Origin: Strigomonas culicis | Taxonomy: Eukaryota > Euglenozoa > Kinetoplastea > Trypanosomatida > Trypanosomatidae | Assembly (NCBI GenBank): GCA_000482145.1 | Contig: AUXH01000023.1 | Location: 1-64,000 of the forward strand | Length of the DNA stretch: 64,000 nucleotides | Direction of reading: 5' to 3' | Part shown: one piece after another, positions 9,521-18,340 of the stretch | Numbering within the stretch: position 1 is the first letter of the stretch | How the letters are laid out: the number at the start of each line of letters is the position of its first letter | Notes under the pieces: model-generated | The model's database searches: none | Seen by the model: the letters and a program-made list of their open reading frames with translations, nothing else | What the model was told of the DNA's origin: nothing | Translations under genes and position numbers: made by a program

Positions 9521-10477
9521 TTATAAATTTCTGTGTTTTTCCTCGGACCGGCCGATCAGCAGTCGTCGAATAAAGACTGTGATGGGGAACAGGAGCACTA
9601 GAAACAAAACGGTGACCGCGCCAACGCTTCGGCTCTTGCACTTGACACAGGTGCACTCAAATCCCCAGCGCCTTTTCATCGCCAAGGCAAAGCGGGAAAT
9701 GGGCAAGTTGTTGCCGGGCATGTAGTGGATGTAAAGTTCCTCCCCCTCCCGTATCGGCCGCACGGCTCGCGCACTGAGGAAGAAATTACTCTTTACACTA
9801 TTATAGTTGACCGATATCTCCACATTGGGCTCGCAACTGTGGTTGAAGTAGGACGCCTCCGTGAAGAGACACATTCCGCGACGGCCGCGGTACTCCACCT
9901 CGAAACGGTTAAAGTCAATAATGAGCGGAAGCTTCTGCAGGTCGTAGGAGGAGAACTCACCGCTCAGCAGGTAACTGGCCCCATTACAGATGGTGCCCTC
10001 CTTGCCAGGAGGCCGCACCTCTTCTGCAAAGTCGAACACGTCCTTTTCCCGGGTGAAATAGGAGACGCCGCCAGACATCAGAGTCATGACGCGTGTCTTG
10101 ATGTACTCCTTCTCCTGTGGGGTTCCGTAGACTAGCTTGCTGAACACATCCTTTGTTATTATCATGACCTGCTCGCGGAGGCTTTCCTCCTTGTGCTCGC
10201 TAATGTACATGGCAAACGCGGGGACGTTCATGATTTCGCGACCGAAGCTTATCTCTCTAGTGGCAAACACACCCCGTGCGTACGTACCACCGAAGCTCGG
10301 ATTCATGTCAATTTTGATATCCGTGGTCACAAAACCGCCAGGTGGCGATGGGATGATGCCGTTAATCGTTGACACGCGCGCAAAGCATCGCACCTGAGCA
10401 AACACAGACCCATGGTACAGCGGAGAAGAAAAGACGCCACTGCGCAAGCGTGACGACAGTCGAGTGCCCAATCGCAT
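9521..10477 (-). CDS. SET-domain protein with C-terminal membrane segment
   Basis: A 318-residue putative lysine methyltransferase. The SET core is visible: an N-terminal block GGTYARGVFATREISFGREI (64-82), then the hallmark FNHSCEPN (211-218) for AdoMet and substrate binding. EGEELYIHYM (244-253) follows, with a post-SET cysteine set CTCVKC (275-280). The arrangement resembles SMYD-like or other non-histone SET enzymes more than SET1 or Trithorax types. Residues 285-303 form a strongly hydrophobic segment followed by a basic tail, suggesting a tail anchor. The Arg-rich N-terminus (first 30 residues) could be a mitochondrial presequence. Location at an organelle membrane is therefore inferred. 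The substrate is unknown. Confidence 0.87.
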   Translation of the reverse strand: MRLGTRLSSRLRSGVFSSPLYHGSVFAQVRCFARVSTINGIIPSPPGGFVTTDIKIDMNPSFGGTYARGVFATREISFGREIMNVPAFAMYISEHKEESLREQVMIITKDVFSKLVYGTPQEKEYIKTRVMTLMSGGVSYFTREKDVFDFAEEVRPPGKEGTICNGASYLLSGEFSSYDLQKLPLIIDFNRFEVEYRGRRGMCLFTEASYFNHSCEPNVEISVNYNSVKSNFFLSARAVRPIREGEELYIHYMPGNNLPISRFALAMKRRWGFECTCVKCKSRSVGAVTVLFLVLLFPITVFIRRLLIGRSEEKHRNL

Positions 10478-10700
10478 TTCAACGACTCAACACAACTTGG
10501 AAACAGGAAGGGGGAACAGAAAATAAAGAAAAAAAAACGCAAGGTGGAAGGGAAGTGAGAAAGTTAAGATGTGACTCTAAGAAAAGAACATGAAAAACAC
10601 TCAATCAGATGCAACAATACAAGAAACAAAATAGTAAAGCATTGAGTGAGAAGAAACTGCCCACTATAACAGCATAATAATAATACTGGACAAAATGTAG

Positions 10701-12023
10701 CTACGCTGCTTTCATTATAATGACTGTGTTTCGCTCGACAAGGCACATGCAGAACGGTTTGCCGACAATGGCGGAGAAGAACTGCTTGGACGGTCGTGTC
10801 TCTTGCTCCTCCTCGTAGAGATTTACACTGGGCTCATACAGCCGCTTCAGCGGCTTATGCGCGAATGGAACGAGTTGCGTAGCATCGAGAAAGAGGACAG
10901 CTCCGCTCTCCAGAACGATGCACAAGACAGGCGACTCTACCCTAAAAAGTGCCACTTCTCGCACGGGCACTTCATCGCTGCAGTAGGTCCTTTCCGTGGG
11001 CACAAACTCAATTCGCTTGATGCGGCGGTCTGGGGAACCCTCCGCCCTGGGGCGTTTGGCGCACTCCGCAATCTTCATATGAAAGGTCGAAACAATGTTG
11101 TGACTCAACACTGCACTCAGGAAGGCGCTGCTGTCGGCGCCTCCGCACGACGGGCAGACCACCGCCAGCGTGTAGTGCACCATATCGTCCGCGCCGCCCA
11201 TGATGAAGCCCTCGGCGGTCACTCCACCATGCGCCACGTCCAGCAGCTGGACCAGCCCGCTCGACCACACGCACACGACCTCCTCGGCGCACCACCAGCT
11301 CAGGTGCAGAAGGTCGTGCGCAGCCAGCTCGGTCGCCGCGGCGGCGTCGCTGAAGGAGCTGACGTCTCTCCAGGGCAGCGTCACGTGGCACTTGCCCCCA
11401 CTCGCCTGGGCGCCCACCATCACGAGCTGTCTCGTCAGCTGGTCACCCGGTGTAAAAGGGATGTGCACAAAAAAGGAGGCGCCATCGCTGCTAAACCGCA
11501 CCAGCGGGGCGCCGAACGAGCCGTCGCCCACACTGGGATAGTCCGCGACGGGCGACGGCGGGCCCCGCTGCACGCGCCTCCCGTCGGCCCCTGAAGGGTC
11601 GATGAGGTGCGCCTCCACCCTCTTGCCGGCTGCCACCACCAGCACCGCGCTGTTGGCGCTGAGGCTGTGGCAGTCGAGCCCTACCTTTTCTCTCTTGTGG
11701 GCGGTCTTCCGCTCCTCCCTCTGCGTGTCTGCGCCGGCCGTTGCGGGCGGGAGCTGCTCCCTCCCCGGCAGCGATACTTTGAGAAGGCTTTGGACGTCAA
11801 CCAAGCAGATCTCGCCATCATTCAGGGCGCACACAAGATGGGACGACGTAGGTCCTTGGGATGGAATCCAGCGGCACTCCGTAATGCACACTTTTTCTGA
11901 CGCAGAAGGCGACGAAATTCGTTTTTCGCAGTCCACTGCCATGTAGCGCGCCAATACGCTTTTCGTTACGCCCCTTTTCCCATTGATATCATCCGTCACA
12001 GTCACGGGCTCTAAGCATTCCAT
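10701..12023 (-). CDS. Beta-propeller-like protein of unknown function
   Basis: A 440-residue soluble protein. Several blocks look like propeller blades: a W-x(n)-LVCALNDGEICLVDV block near 53-78, a VLVVAAGKRVEAHLIDP block and LSWWCAEEVVCVWSSGLVQLLDV. These have the hydrophobic-strand / turn / Asp pattern of WD-like repeats, but canonical WD dipeptides are mostly absent. No enzyme motif is seen. It could be a scaffold subunit of a larger complex (nucleoporin, TFIIIC-like or trafficking coat); I cannot decide between these. The middle of the gene is markedly GC-rich compared with its flanks. Confidence 0.75.
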   Translation of the reverse strand: MECLEPVTVTDDINGKRGVTKSVLARYMAVDCEKRISSPSASEKVCITECRWIPSQGPTSSHLVCALNDGEICLVDVQSLLKVSLPGREQLPPATAGADTQREERKTAHKREKVGLDCHSLSANSAVLVVAAGKRVEAHLIDPSGADGRRVQRGPPSPVADYPSVGDGSFGAPLVRFSSDGASFFVHIPFTPGDQLTRQLVMVGAQASGGKCHVTLPWRDVSSFSDAAAATELAAHDLLHLSWWCAEEVVCVWSSGLVQLLDVAHGGVTAEGFIMGGADDMVHYTLAVVCPSCGGADSSAFLSAVLSHNIVSTFHMKIAECAKRPRAEGSPDRRIKRIEFVPTERTYCSDEVPVREVALFRVESPVLCIVLESGAVLFLDATQLVPFAHKPLKRLYEPSVNLYEEEQETRPSKQFFSAIVGKPFCMCLVERNTVIIMKAA

Positions 12024-12198
12024 TGGGTGCGATTAAACACAGATTGGAAAACGTTATGCTGTATGGTCGAGAGAACAAGAAGAAGAGGGAAAAGAAGATG
12101 AAGTAAAAAAGCCGTACGCCACGCCTCTACAAAGAAGAGATCACAGAACTTTTTCAAAGGGGGAAAGGGGGGGGGTCAACCAACAATTAGTGAACAAC

Positions 12199-12232
<34 letters not shown>
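12199..12232. repeat. (CAA)n trinucleotide repeat
   Basis: A clean ACA/CAA repeat in the spacer between two minus-strand genes. It follows a short poly-G run at about 12162-12175. Non-coding. Confidence 0.9.
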
Positions 12233-12305
12233 AAGAACAACAACATGGAGAGAGAAAAAAAGAGCTATACGAATTGCGACCATTATACTTGTACTTATCC
12301 ATGCA

Positions 12306-12845
12306 CTAATCGTCCTCCTCCTCCGCGGCATCGGGTATGGGCTCAAAGCCAGAGGGGGGGTTCTTAGCCCCGGCCGAGTTAAGAACTTTGAATCTGTTGC
12401 CAGACAGTTTCCTATCATTACGCTGTGCTTTATTAATATCCTTGTGCATACGATACGTTGAAGGTAAGGAAGTACCATGCACCGTCATGTCATAGAGCAA
12501 CTTGCCATACATGGCATTATCCTCATTGGGTATATCGCGGCGTGCGAACAGCTCGTAATGTGTGTTATTGGGTAACCTCTTTTTCATGATAAACTCGGGC
12601 AGGTTCTGGCCGTACCCAGGACGCATCTCACGCATGGGGTATCCCGTGAAGGTGTGGAACTCGGGCGACAGATGACGCTCGTCCTCCAGCTGCCAAGAGC
12701 CAGGCGCCTTCTCCTCGATGTACTCTTGAAAGATGCGAGCCTTTGCCAGACGAAGATCCCAGCGCTGGGCGCACGGGACAGGCAAAGAAGTGGGGCTTTT
12801 GTGGCCCACCTTGTGAACGCCTCGCAGCAGGTGCGACCGGTTCAT
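12306..12845 (-). CDS. Protein of unknown function, possibly mitochondrial
   Basis: A 179-residue basic protein starting at MNRSHLLRGVHKVGHK. The N-terminus is rich in Arg, Lys and His without acidic residues, compatible with mitochondrial import. The body carries charged helices (RLAKARIFQEYIEEK) and aromatic loops (EFHTFTGYPM), and the tail is acidic (AAEEEDD). No known domain is recognised. Size and composition are like kinetoplastid-specific mitoribosomal or respiratory-complex subunits, but this is only an impression. The longer frame begins with a non-ATG codon, so the ATG at 12845 is chosen. Confidence 0.68.
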   Translation of the reverse strand: MNRSHLLRGVHKVGHKSPTSLPVPCAQRWDLRLAKARIFQEYIEEKAPGSWQLEDERHLSPEFHTFTGYPMREMRPGYGQNLPEFIMKKRLPNNTHYELFARRDIPNEDNAMYGKLLYDMTVHGTSLPSTYRMHKDINKAQRNDRKLSGNRFKVLNSAGAKNPPSGFEPIPDAAEEEDD

Positions 12846-13371
12846 CGGACGTCGCAAGCAAACAGAGAATGGAAGTAGAAGAGAATAAGGGAACAGAAAC
12901 TAAAAAGAAAAAGAAATTTCGCTCGTTCACTCCCTTTTTCGTGCTGAAAACGCGATACAGCAAGGCAAAAATGGACACACCAGGATGGAAAAGGTGGAAA
13001 TGCGAAAAAGCAAAAGGCAAAATAGAGGTAAAAGAAAGAAAAGAGAGACAAGAATAGATATTAAGAATGTACTAGATGCATACACAACGCTCTTAACGCA
13101 GGGACAGAAATACTACTGTCACTGTTATGGTTTATGCGTGTTTGACCTGCTTGCTTTAAAATGAGATATTATCTGGAAAAGGAAAGACAAAAAATGAAAA
13201 ATTCTTCTTTTGCTATTTCCTACCATGTTTCTCTAGCTACATTCCTTTTCTCTTTCTTCCTTTCGCTCTTCTGTCATTTGGTGTTTCTGTTAGTTTCTTG
13301 TAGTTGTTGTTTTTGAAAGGCAAATTGGAGGAAACAAGTAAAGAAGGTATCACAATAATAATAGTCTAGTT
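12846..13371. other. Spacer downstream of proteasome alpha-7
   Basis: A/G-rich on the plus strand near 12860-13060 (pyrimidine-rich in the minus sense, upstream of the 12306 gene) and T/C-rich at 13200-13320. It shows the two-part spacer pattern of this region. No gene seen. Confidence 0.65.
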
Positions 13372-14085
13372 CTATGAAGCAGCCGGTGGAGCGGGAATCA
13401 TGTCATCCGGAACATGCTCGAACTTCCGATTTGTCTTATCAGAGACCCAGGCTACTTCAACCTCGTAAATCTTGTCCTTCTGCTTATCGTGCACCTCGTG
13501 GATAATGCCGACCAACTTGGGCATCGCCTCCTCACAGGTCAGGGTGTTGAAATTGAGCTTCTCGAGCTCCGTCTTGGCGAGCGTCTTGGCCTTTCCCAGT
13601 GCAACGCCAAAGTAGCCGCCAACGGTGCCACTCGTGTCGCTGACAAACAGCTGGGGGCCGTCATCCGCGTACGAGGCGATAATCACAGCGCAGCCGAACG
13701 GACGGTAGCTGTAGTGCGTGGTGAAAATGTGCATGTACTCCCCAATGCGGTTGGCTAGGACAGAGCCCAATATGGGTGTGGCAAAGATCTCCCGACTGTT
13801 TTCCGCCTCCGCCCTCGCGCGGGAGACAACGCCGCGACCGTCGGGCAGCATGCCGCAGATGCAAAGACCTGACTGACGGTCCACGTTGAAAATACGATTG
13901 TTGGAACCGCTTTCGAGCATGCGGCTAGTGTGAATCTTTTCCACCGCAACCACCACGCCGTCCTTGCAGCAGGCAGCAACAGCAGTGCTGCTGTTCTCTA
14001 CCGCCTTACCCGCGTACTCGACCTGGAAGACGCGTCCTTCCGCGGAGAAAATATCCGTAGACAAATCGTGGCCTCCACCTGACAT
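13372..14085 (-). CDS. 20S proteasome alpha-7 subunit
   Basis: A 237-residue alpha-type proteasome subunit, the usual length. The N-terminal alpha signature is present (YDLS-like HDLSTDIFSAEGRVFQVEYAGKAVE), followed by GVVVAVEK, the RIFNVD block and the GCAVIIASYADDGPQLFVSDTSG segment. Residue-level resemblance is to alpha-7 (human PSMA3) rather than other alpha subunits, notably KAVENSSTA, NVDRQSGL and RPFGC. It forms one position of the outer alpha ring that gates the core particle. Alpha subunits are not proteolytic and, as expected, it lacks an N-terminal catalytic Thr. The ATG at 14085 gives the normal short N-terminus; the longer frame begins with a non-ATG codon. Confidence 0.96.
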   Translation of the reverse strand: MSGGGHDLSTDIFSAEGRVFQVEYAGKAVENSSTAVAACCKDGVVVAVEKIHTSRMLESGSNNRIFNVDRQSGLCICGMLPDGRGVVSRARAEAENSREIFATPILGSVLANRIGEYMHIFTTHYSYRPFGCAVIIASYADDGPQLFVSDTSGTVGGYFGVALGKAKTLAKTELEKLNFNTLTCEEAMPKLVGIIHEVHDKQKDKIYEVEVAWVSDKTNRKFEHVPDDMIPAPPAAS

Positions 14086-14238
14086 TCTACCCAATAAAAG
14101 AAAAGAAAAAAAAAGTGACGAAAGTGGTTTATACTAAGACCTTTGAATAGGACAAATAGAAAGGTGAAGAATATGATGGAGGGAGAAAGAAAGAAGAGAG
14201 AAATTGTTCAACGGAAGAAAAGAATGACAAAAAAAAAA

Positions 14239-14258
14239 AGAGAGAGAGAGAGAGAGAG
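14239..14258. repeat. (AG)n repeat, minus-strand (CT)n
   Basis: A pure AG run following an A tract, upstream of the proteasome gene. In the minus sense it is a CT tract, suited to the polypyrimidine signal for trans-splicing of the proteasome mRNA. Confidence 0.8.
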
Positions 14259-14355
14259 CGCAATGAGCACGCAGTAAACTATCATCGGATAGAAGGAAAA
14301 CGAAACAAAGCGTGCTACTGAATTCGCACGTATGGATATCTGTAGAAAGAATAAT

Positions 14356-15438
14356 CTAGCATCTATACTTACGAAAGGCGACCAGCACGGTAAGCAAAAA
14401 ACCCACTGCAACGAAGGGAGCGGCAAGGCCCAAACGAGGTCGGCTGTCTTTCATGGGCAGCACAGGTTCATCCCGTTCTGCCTCCTGCTTGAGCTGCTTC
14501 CGCCGCTTCAAGTTGAGCTTGGGCCCTCTGGTGTTACCATCGTCCGGTCCCTTCCACGAGGCGCCCTCCGCGGCGCGCGGGGGCAGCTTCTGCTCCCAAT
14601 CACCGCCCGTTGAGAAGAGCTCCGATATCTTCTGACCCAGCTCGACCGACGTCGGGTCCTGCCCTGCAGAAGTCAATGCATGGGAATAGAGGCAGGTGTC
14701 ACCGTTAGGGCAGCAGTTGAAAAGATGGGCTACGCAAAAATGTGTGTTTGCGCTCTGTGCGCGAACGATGCGCTGCATCCGACTCTTCAGTCGATTCAAG
14801 TCTGTCTCCTTAAACAGGGACTCGTCGATTGAATTCCCATTGCCCTCAAAGTTACTTTGATTAAACTGGCAGGCCACATCGATCTCGTCCAAAACGTCCT
14901 CCGAGATGAGTGTCTCGCCCACCACCACCGTGCGTAAAAACGGAGACACGTGCGCGAGAGCAGCCAACGAGCGCCCCGCGTCGTCCTCCAGTGGGGTGTT
15001 GGACAGGTCAATGTAGTTCACGCGCGATCGCACGAGCGACTCACACAGTGAGGAAATCGACTCATCGCTGACCGAAATGCCACTCAACGTCAGTGCTTCC
15101 ACCGACAAGTTATACTGGAAGGCCAGCGAGAGCGTGTACACTTCCATGTCGCTGAAGTAGCCGGTAAAGTCGTCAAAGACCATAACGGAACGGATGGAAT
15201 TATTCAGCACCTCCTCGGAAAGTGTGTAAATCTCGTCCTCTTGCACCTTTGTGTATTTACTATTGTTGTTCGCGAAAAAGGCAAGCGCCCTCTCCAGCTC
15301 ATTCAAAGGGTAGTTGGAAGTCGCACTTTTGGTTATGCGGTTCACGAGTGACGCGATTTCTTTCGAACGCTTACTCTCGGACACAGCCTCCGCTAGCGTG
15401 CGAGACGCGCCAAGCACGCGACCCGGACGGCCTTCCAT
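14356..15438 (-). CDS. Leucine-rich-repeat plus CCCH zinc-finger protein with C-terminal membrane segment
   Basis: A 360-residue protein. Residues about 95-190 have leucine-rich-repeat character (VEALTLSGISVSD, VNYIDLSNTPLED, LRTVVVGETLISED). A CCCH finger follows at about 233-251 (CVAHLFNCC PNGDTC LYSH, C-x7-C-x5-C-x3-H). The C-terminal region is basic and disordered, then residues 337-355 form a hydrophobic segment with a short basic end (RKYRC). This predicts an RNA-binding protein anchored by its tail to a membrane, probably ER, facing the cytosol. LRR plus CCCH is known in trypanosomatids; the tail anchor is what stands out. Function in local mRNA regulation is inferred. The start is the ATG at 15438. 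Confidence 0.85.
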   Translation of the reverse strand: MEGRPGRVLGASRTLAEAVSESKRSKEIASLVNRITKSATSNYPLNELERALAFFANNNSKYTKVQEDEIYTLSEEVLNNSIRSVMVFDDFTGYFSDMEVYTLSLAFQYNLSVEALTLSGISVSDESISSLCESLVRSRVNYIDLSNTPLEDDAGRSLAALAHVSPFLRTVVVGETLISEDVLDEIDVACQFNQSNFEGNGNSIDESLFKETDLNRLKSRMQRIVRAQSANTHFCVAHLFNCCPNGDTCLYSHALTSAGQDPTSVELGQKISELFSTGGDWEQKLPPRAAEGASWKGPDDGNTRGPKLNLKRRKQLKQEAERDEPVLPMKDSRPRLGLAAPFVAVGFLLTVLVAFRKYRC

Positions 15439-15970
15439 ACAATTTGATAAGCGATTGGCAGTGCCTTACTAGACCTTTGGTATAGAGTAGAGGAGGAAAG
15501 GGGGGGAGAGTAGATAAAACTGAGGAGTGAGAGCGATAGGCAATACAATTAACGCAGCAGTAGGGGGGGGGGTCATGCTAGGCTCAACGTTCATATTTGC
15601 CATTTGTTTTATTTCTGTTGTTTGGTTTGAGTTTTGTTAGTGTTTCTTTATTTTTTTTCGTTTGGAGAGGGAAGTAATTTAGTTCATTTATTATGAATAT
15701 GATTTTTAGAGTTCTTAATTTTATTTACCGATTTTTTTTTTTCATTATTATTCTACCTCTTCAGCACACATGAATAATGCTGTTCTTGCACCTGGCAAAA
15801 AATGTAGTTACTGTTTTGAAAAACAGAGATAGCTTTTTCTTTTTTTAATCTGCGCTTTAGTTATATTGCTTTTTTTTTTTTTCAGAATGATGAGTTCTTA
15901 CTTTTTTTTGTTGTTTGTTTAAATAAGAAGGGGGAAAATGTCATGGAAGACCGTGTAGATCGCATCACAA
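15439..15970. other. Spacer between VIT transporter and LRR/CCCH gene
   Basis: Two-part spacer. 15480-15575 is purine-rich with poly-G runs on the plus strand (splice tract of the LRR/CCCH gene in the minus sense). 15600-15930 is T-rich (presumed 3' UTR of the transporter). No gene seen. Confidence 0.7.
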
Positions 15971-16819
15971 TCACAGCCCGGGGACCTCACTCCGCAGGGC
16001 CGACTCAATAAGGTTGCCCGTAAAGAAACTGACGACACCGCTAATGAGGCCATTCAAAACCATTAGAAGAGCAGCACGGAATAAGCTCATGCCGACGAGG
16101 TATCCCTTGAAGGCGCCTAAGACAGCAAGGGACGCCATGGTGAGTAAGCAAGAGACGCCGAACACGGCATCTGTTCCCTGGCCCTTACCGGGTAGGTACG
16201 CCAGGAGAGGGATGCACCCGAACATAAGGAAGGAAGTAAACATGACCAGTCCTTGCTTCTTCGGACCTTGGTGGTCATCGAGATCGATCAGCAGCCCGAG
16301 CTCCTCTATCATCATGAAGTCCACAAAGAGTTTGGGGTCCTTCGAGATGATACTGACAATGCTATTGGCATCATCAAAGGAAAGACCTCTAGACACGTAT
16401 ATCTGCACCATCTCATCCACCTCGAGGTCGAACGAATTCTCGACTTCCCACTCCTCTCGGCGGCGCTCCGTCAGTGCATTCTCCCGCTCAGCCTCGCCGG
16501 ACACGTACTCACCAAACCCCATAGAGAAGCCATCCGCGATAACGTTGGAGAAGCCAAAAATGAGCACAGTCGCGAAGTTACCGTTACTACCGGCGGCCGC
16601 CGCAATGATGGCAAACGTCGTCGTGATGCCGTCCAGCCCTCCGAAAACAACCGACTTGACGTACTCGGAGGCACTCGAGTTGTGGCTCTCCGCATGGAGC
16701 GGCTTCATGTGCTCGCGGCGGGACGCCTCCACGTCGCCGCGCCGGAACGCATCGCGTGCGGCGTCGCAGCTCTTGTAGCCCTCCGGGGCGTTGTGTACCA
16801 GCTTGAGGATTTCGCTCAT
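15971..16819 (-). CDS. VIT/CCC1-family iron or manganese transporter
   Basis: A 282-residue membrane transporter. The family core is clear: KSVVFGGLDGITTTFAIIAAAAG in the first membrane helix, then FGFSNVIADGFSMGFGEYVSG in the second. An acidic cytosolic segment (about 110-175, many Glu and Asp) follows, of the kind that binds metal in VIT1. Three more helices make up the C-terminal third. Family members move Fe2+ or Mn2+ out of the cytosol into vacuoles or acidocalcisome-like stores in exchange for protons, and they limit iron toxicity. The start is the ATG at 16819 (MSEILKLVHN); the longer frame starts at a non-ATG codon. The substrate metal is not decided by sequence alone. Confidence 0.92.
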   Translation of the reverse strand: MSEILKLVHNAPEGYKSCDAARDAFRRGDVEASRREHMKPLHAESHNSSASEYVKSVVFGGLDGITTTFAIIAAAAGSNGNFATVLIFGFSNVIADGFSMGFGEYVSGEAERENALTERRREEWEVENSFDLEVDEMVQIYVSRGLSFDDANSIVSIISKDPKLFVDFMMIEELGLLIDLDDHQGPKKQGLVMFTSFLMFGCIPLLAYLPGKGQGTDAVFGVSCLLTMASLAVLGAFKGYLVGMSLFRAALLMVLNGLISGVVSFFTGNLIESALRSEVPGL

Positions 16820-17213
16820 TGTCTCAGTTTCTAAATTGCACAAGTGTATGCTGCTTTACTTATATAGCAGGTTCTGTTGTGTACGTGGCAATGACAAAGG
16901 TGCTAGATGGCAATAGTGAACTGAGTGCTTGTGCTTATGTGCTAGGGGGGGAGATGAACAAAGTAATTACGTAATAATACGTGCATATAAGAGCGAGGGG
17001 AAAGGAAGGTAGTGTATACAGTTTATCGGCACACCTTCTGCTTAATCTCAGAAGAGAGCGGAAAGACATGAAGCAGCCGAAAAGTGACCATGGGGGAAAG
17101 CAACACAAGGATGCAAAGGAAAGAGTGGAAAAGAGTAGGAAAAATGGTGTTTCCTTGCCCATCTCATCATACCACAGCAGGAGGACCCACTCGTGAACAA
17201 GGGTGTTCATCGT
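16820..17213. other. Spacer upstream of the VIT transporter
   Basis: AT-rich near the transporter and purine-rich on the plus strand around 17060-17150. No gene, RNA or repeat recognised. Confidence 0.65.
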
Positions 17214-18059
17214 TCATTGGGACGCCTCATGCTCAAGGCCCATAAAGAGTTCGTCCCCTTCCTTCAGATCCTTCAGGGCGCAGAGCACGACACGCCGCGA
17301 GGCGAACGGAGCCACCTCTAGCACAAGGCGGCGTCGGGTGGAGGGTGATACAAATTCAGACGCCACGCATGTGTAGAGCTCACAATTGTCACGCGACTCG
17401 TCGCTGTTCGGACTGGGCCGCACCAAGTCAATAGCAGGCACAAGGGACGGCAGCACCCGCAGGCTCGTGTCCGTACTCAGAAAGTCACTTAGCGTGTCGG
17501 GGGCGGAGGGAGCCCCATTTAATGGGAGGATGAGAGAGCGCTGGCGGACAATCTCGCACGAATTGGACAAGAGCTCAAGACTGGGGAGCCTCTTCCGCGG
17601 TATCCGGTTGCGCTGAAAGAAAAACTGCAGAACAGCGTCGATCAGATGCAGATGATCTTCCATCACCTGCGGGCGGGAGGTGTAGGGTGGCTTCGGCGTC
17701 AACGAGTCAACAAAGAGCGGAGCAAATTTGCTCGGCGTGCCCCATGGGCAACGCGACAGCGCCACAAAGGAGGCCAGCCACAAGCTGTGGGCTGTGATGA
17801 AGTCCATGCGATGCCGCCGCGTGAGGAACCTCACCATCTTGGTGGCAGGTGGTAGGCCTCGCGGCAAGCAATCGCCTCTCACTGTTTGGCAGTTCAAGAC
17901 GCTAGTGTAGGGCACAGAAATAATTGGAGAGCCACGTTTGATTGGCTCCCCCGCCATTAGAGAAAGCGTATCTGCATTTCTGTGAAGGGCCAATTTTTTG
18001 CTTACAACACCCACGCCCCCACAGTAGGACCAAAAGTTGTCTACGTGCGTGGGATCCAT
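17214..18059 (-). CDS. Degenerate SET-domain-like protein (SETD3/SETD6/Rubisco-LSMT type)
   Basis: A 281-residue protein with the outline of the split-SET methyltransferases. The N-terminal block is GEPIKRGSPIISVPYTSVL (37-55, matching the IxxGExLLxVPxxLxL block). A middle helical region has SKFAPLFVDSLTP (110-122, matching the SxWxPYLxxLP block). The catalytic-core position reads SLVPAIDLVRPSP (205-217), where the family has P-x-x-D-x-x-N-H. The C-terminal LKEGDELFMGL (265-275) matches the GEELFxxY block. The Asn-His pair is not present and the last aromatic is Leu, so AdoMet binding or catalysis may be lost or altered. Start at the first ATG (18059). It may be a pseudoenzyme or a divergent lineage-specific enzyme. 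Confidence 0.72.
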   Translation of the reverse strand: MDPTHVDNFWSYCGGVGVVSKKLALHRNADTLSLMAGEPIKRGSPIISVPYTSVLNCQTVRGDCLPRGLPPATKMVRFLTRRHRMDFITAHSLWLASFVALSRCPWGTPSKFAPLFVDSLTPKPPYTSRPQVMEDHLHLIDAVLQFFFQRNRIPRKRLPSLELLSNSCEIVRQRSLILPLNGAPSAPDTLSDFLSTDTSLRVLPSLVPAIDLVRPSPNSDESRDNCELYTCVASEFVSPSTRRRLVLEVAPFASRRVVLCALKDLKEGDELFMGLEHEASQ

Positions 18060-18340
18060 GAACACGCGTCGTCTTCGAAGCACTACGTACTCTTTAAGCG
18101 GTTCATTGAAAAAATAAAGAATATAAAAAAAAAGAAAAGAAGAGAGAGAAAGAGAGTAAAAACACTAGTAGAGAAAGAGGGTCGGCCTGCTTATGCCAAG
18201 TATATAACACTGACTCACTTTGTATTGCTTAGGGGAAAGGAAAAAAAATGTTTCAAACACTCCACGAGAGCAAAAAAGAGGGAACGCGCCAAAACTACGA
18301 AAAAAAAAATGACCACTAATGATATTAATAATAATGTGAG

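Noticed and set aside
14359..14380. GTAAGT-like 5' splice site near the end of the LRR/CCCH gene (minus sense)
   Set aside because: Cis-introns are extremely rare in trypanosomatids. The frame ends normally at a stop a few codons later and no matching acceptor is evident.
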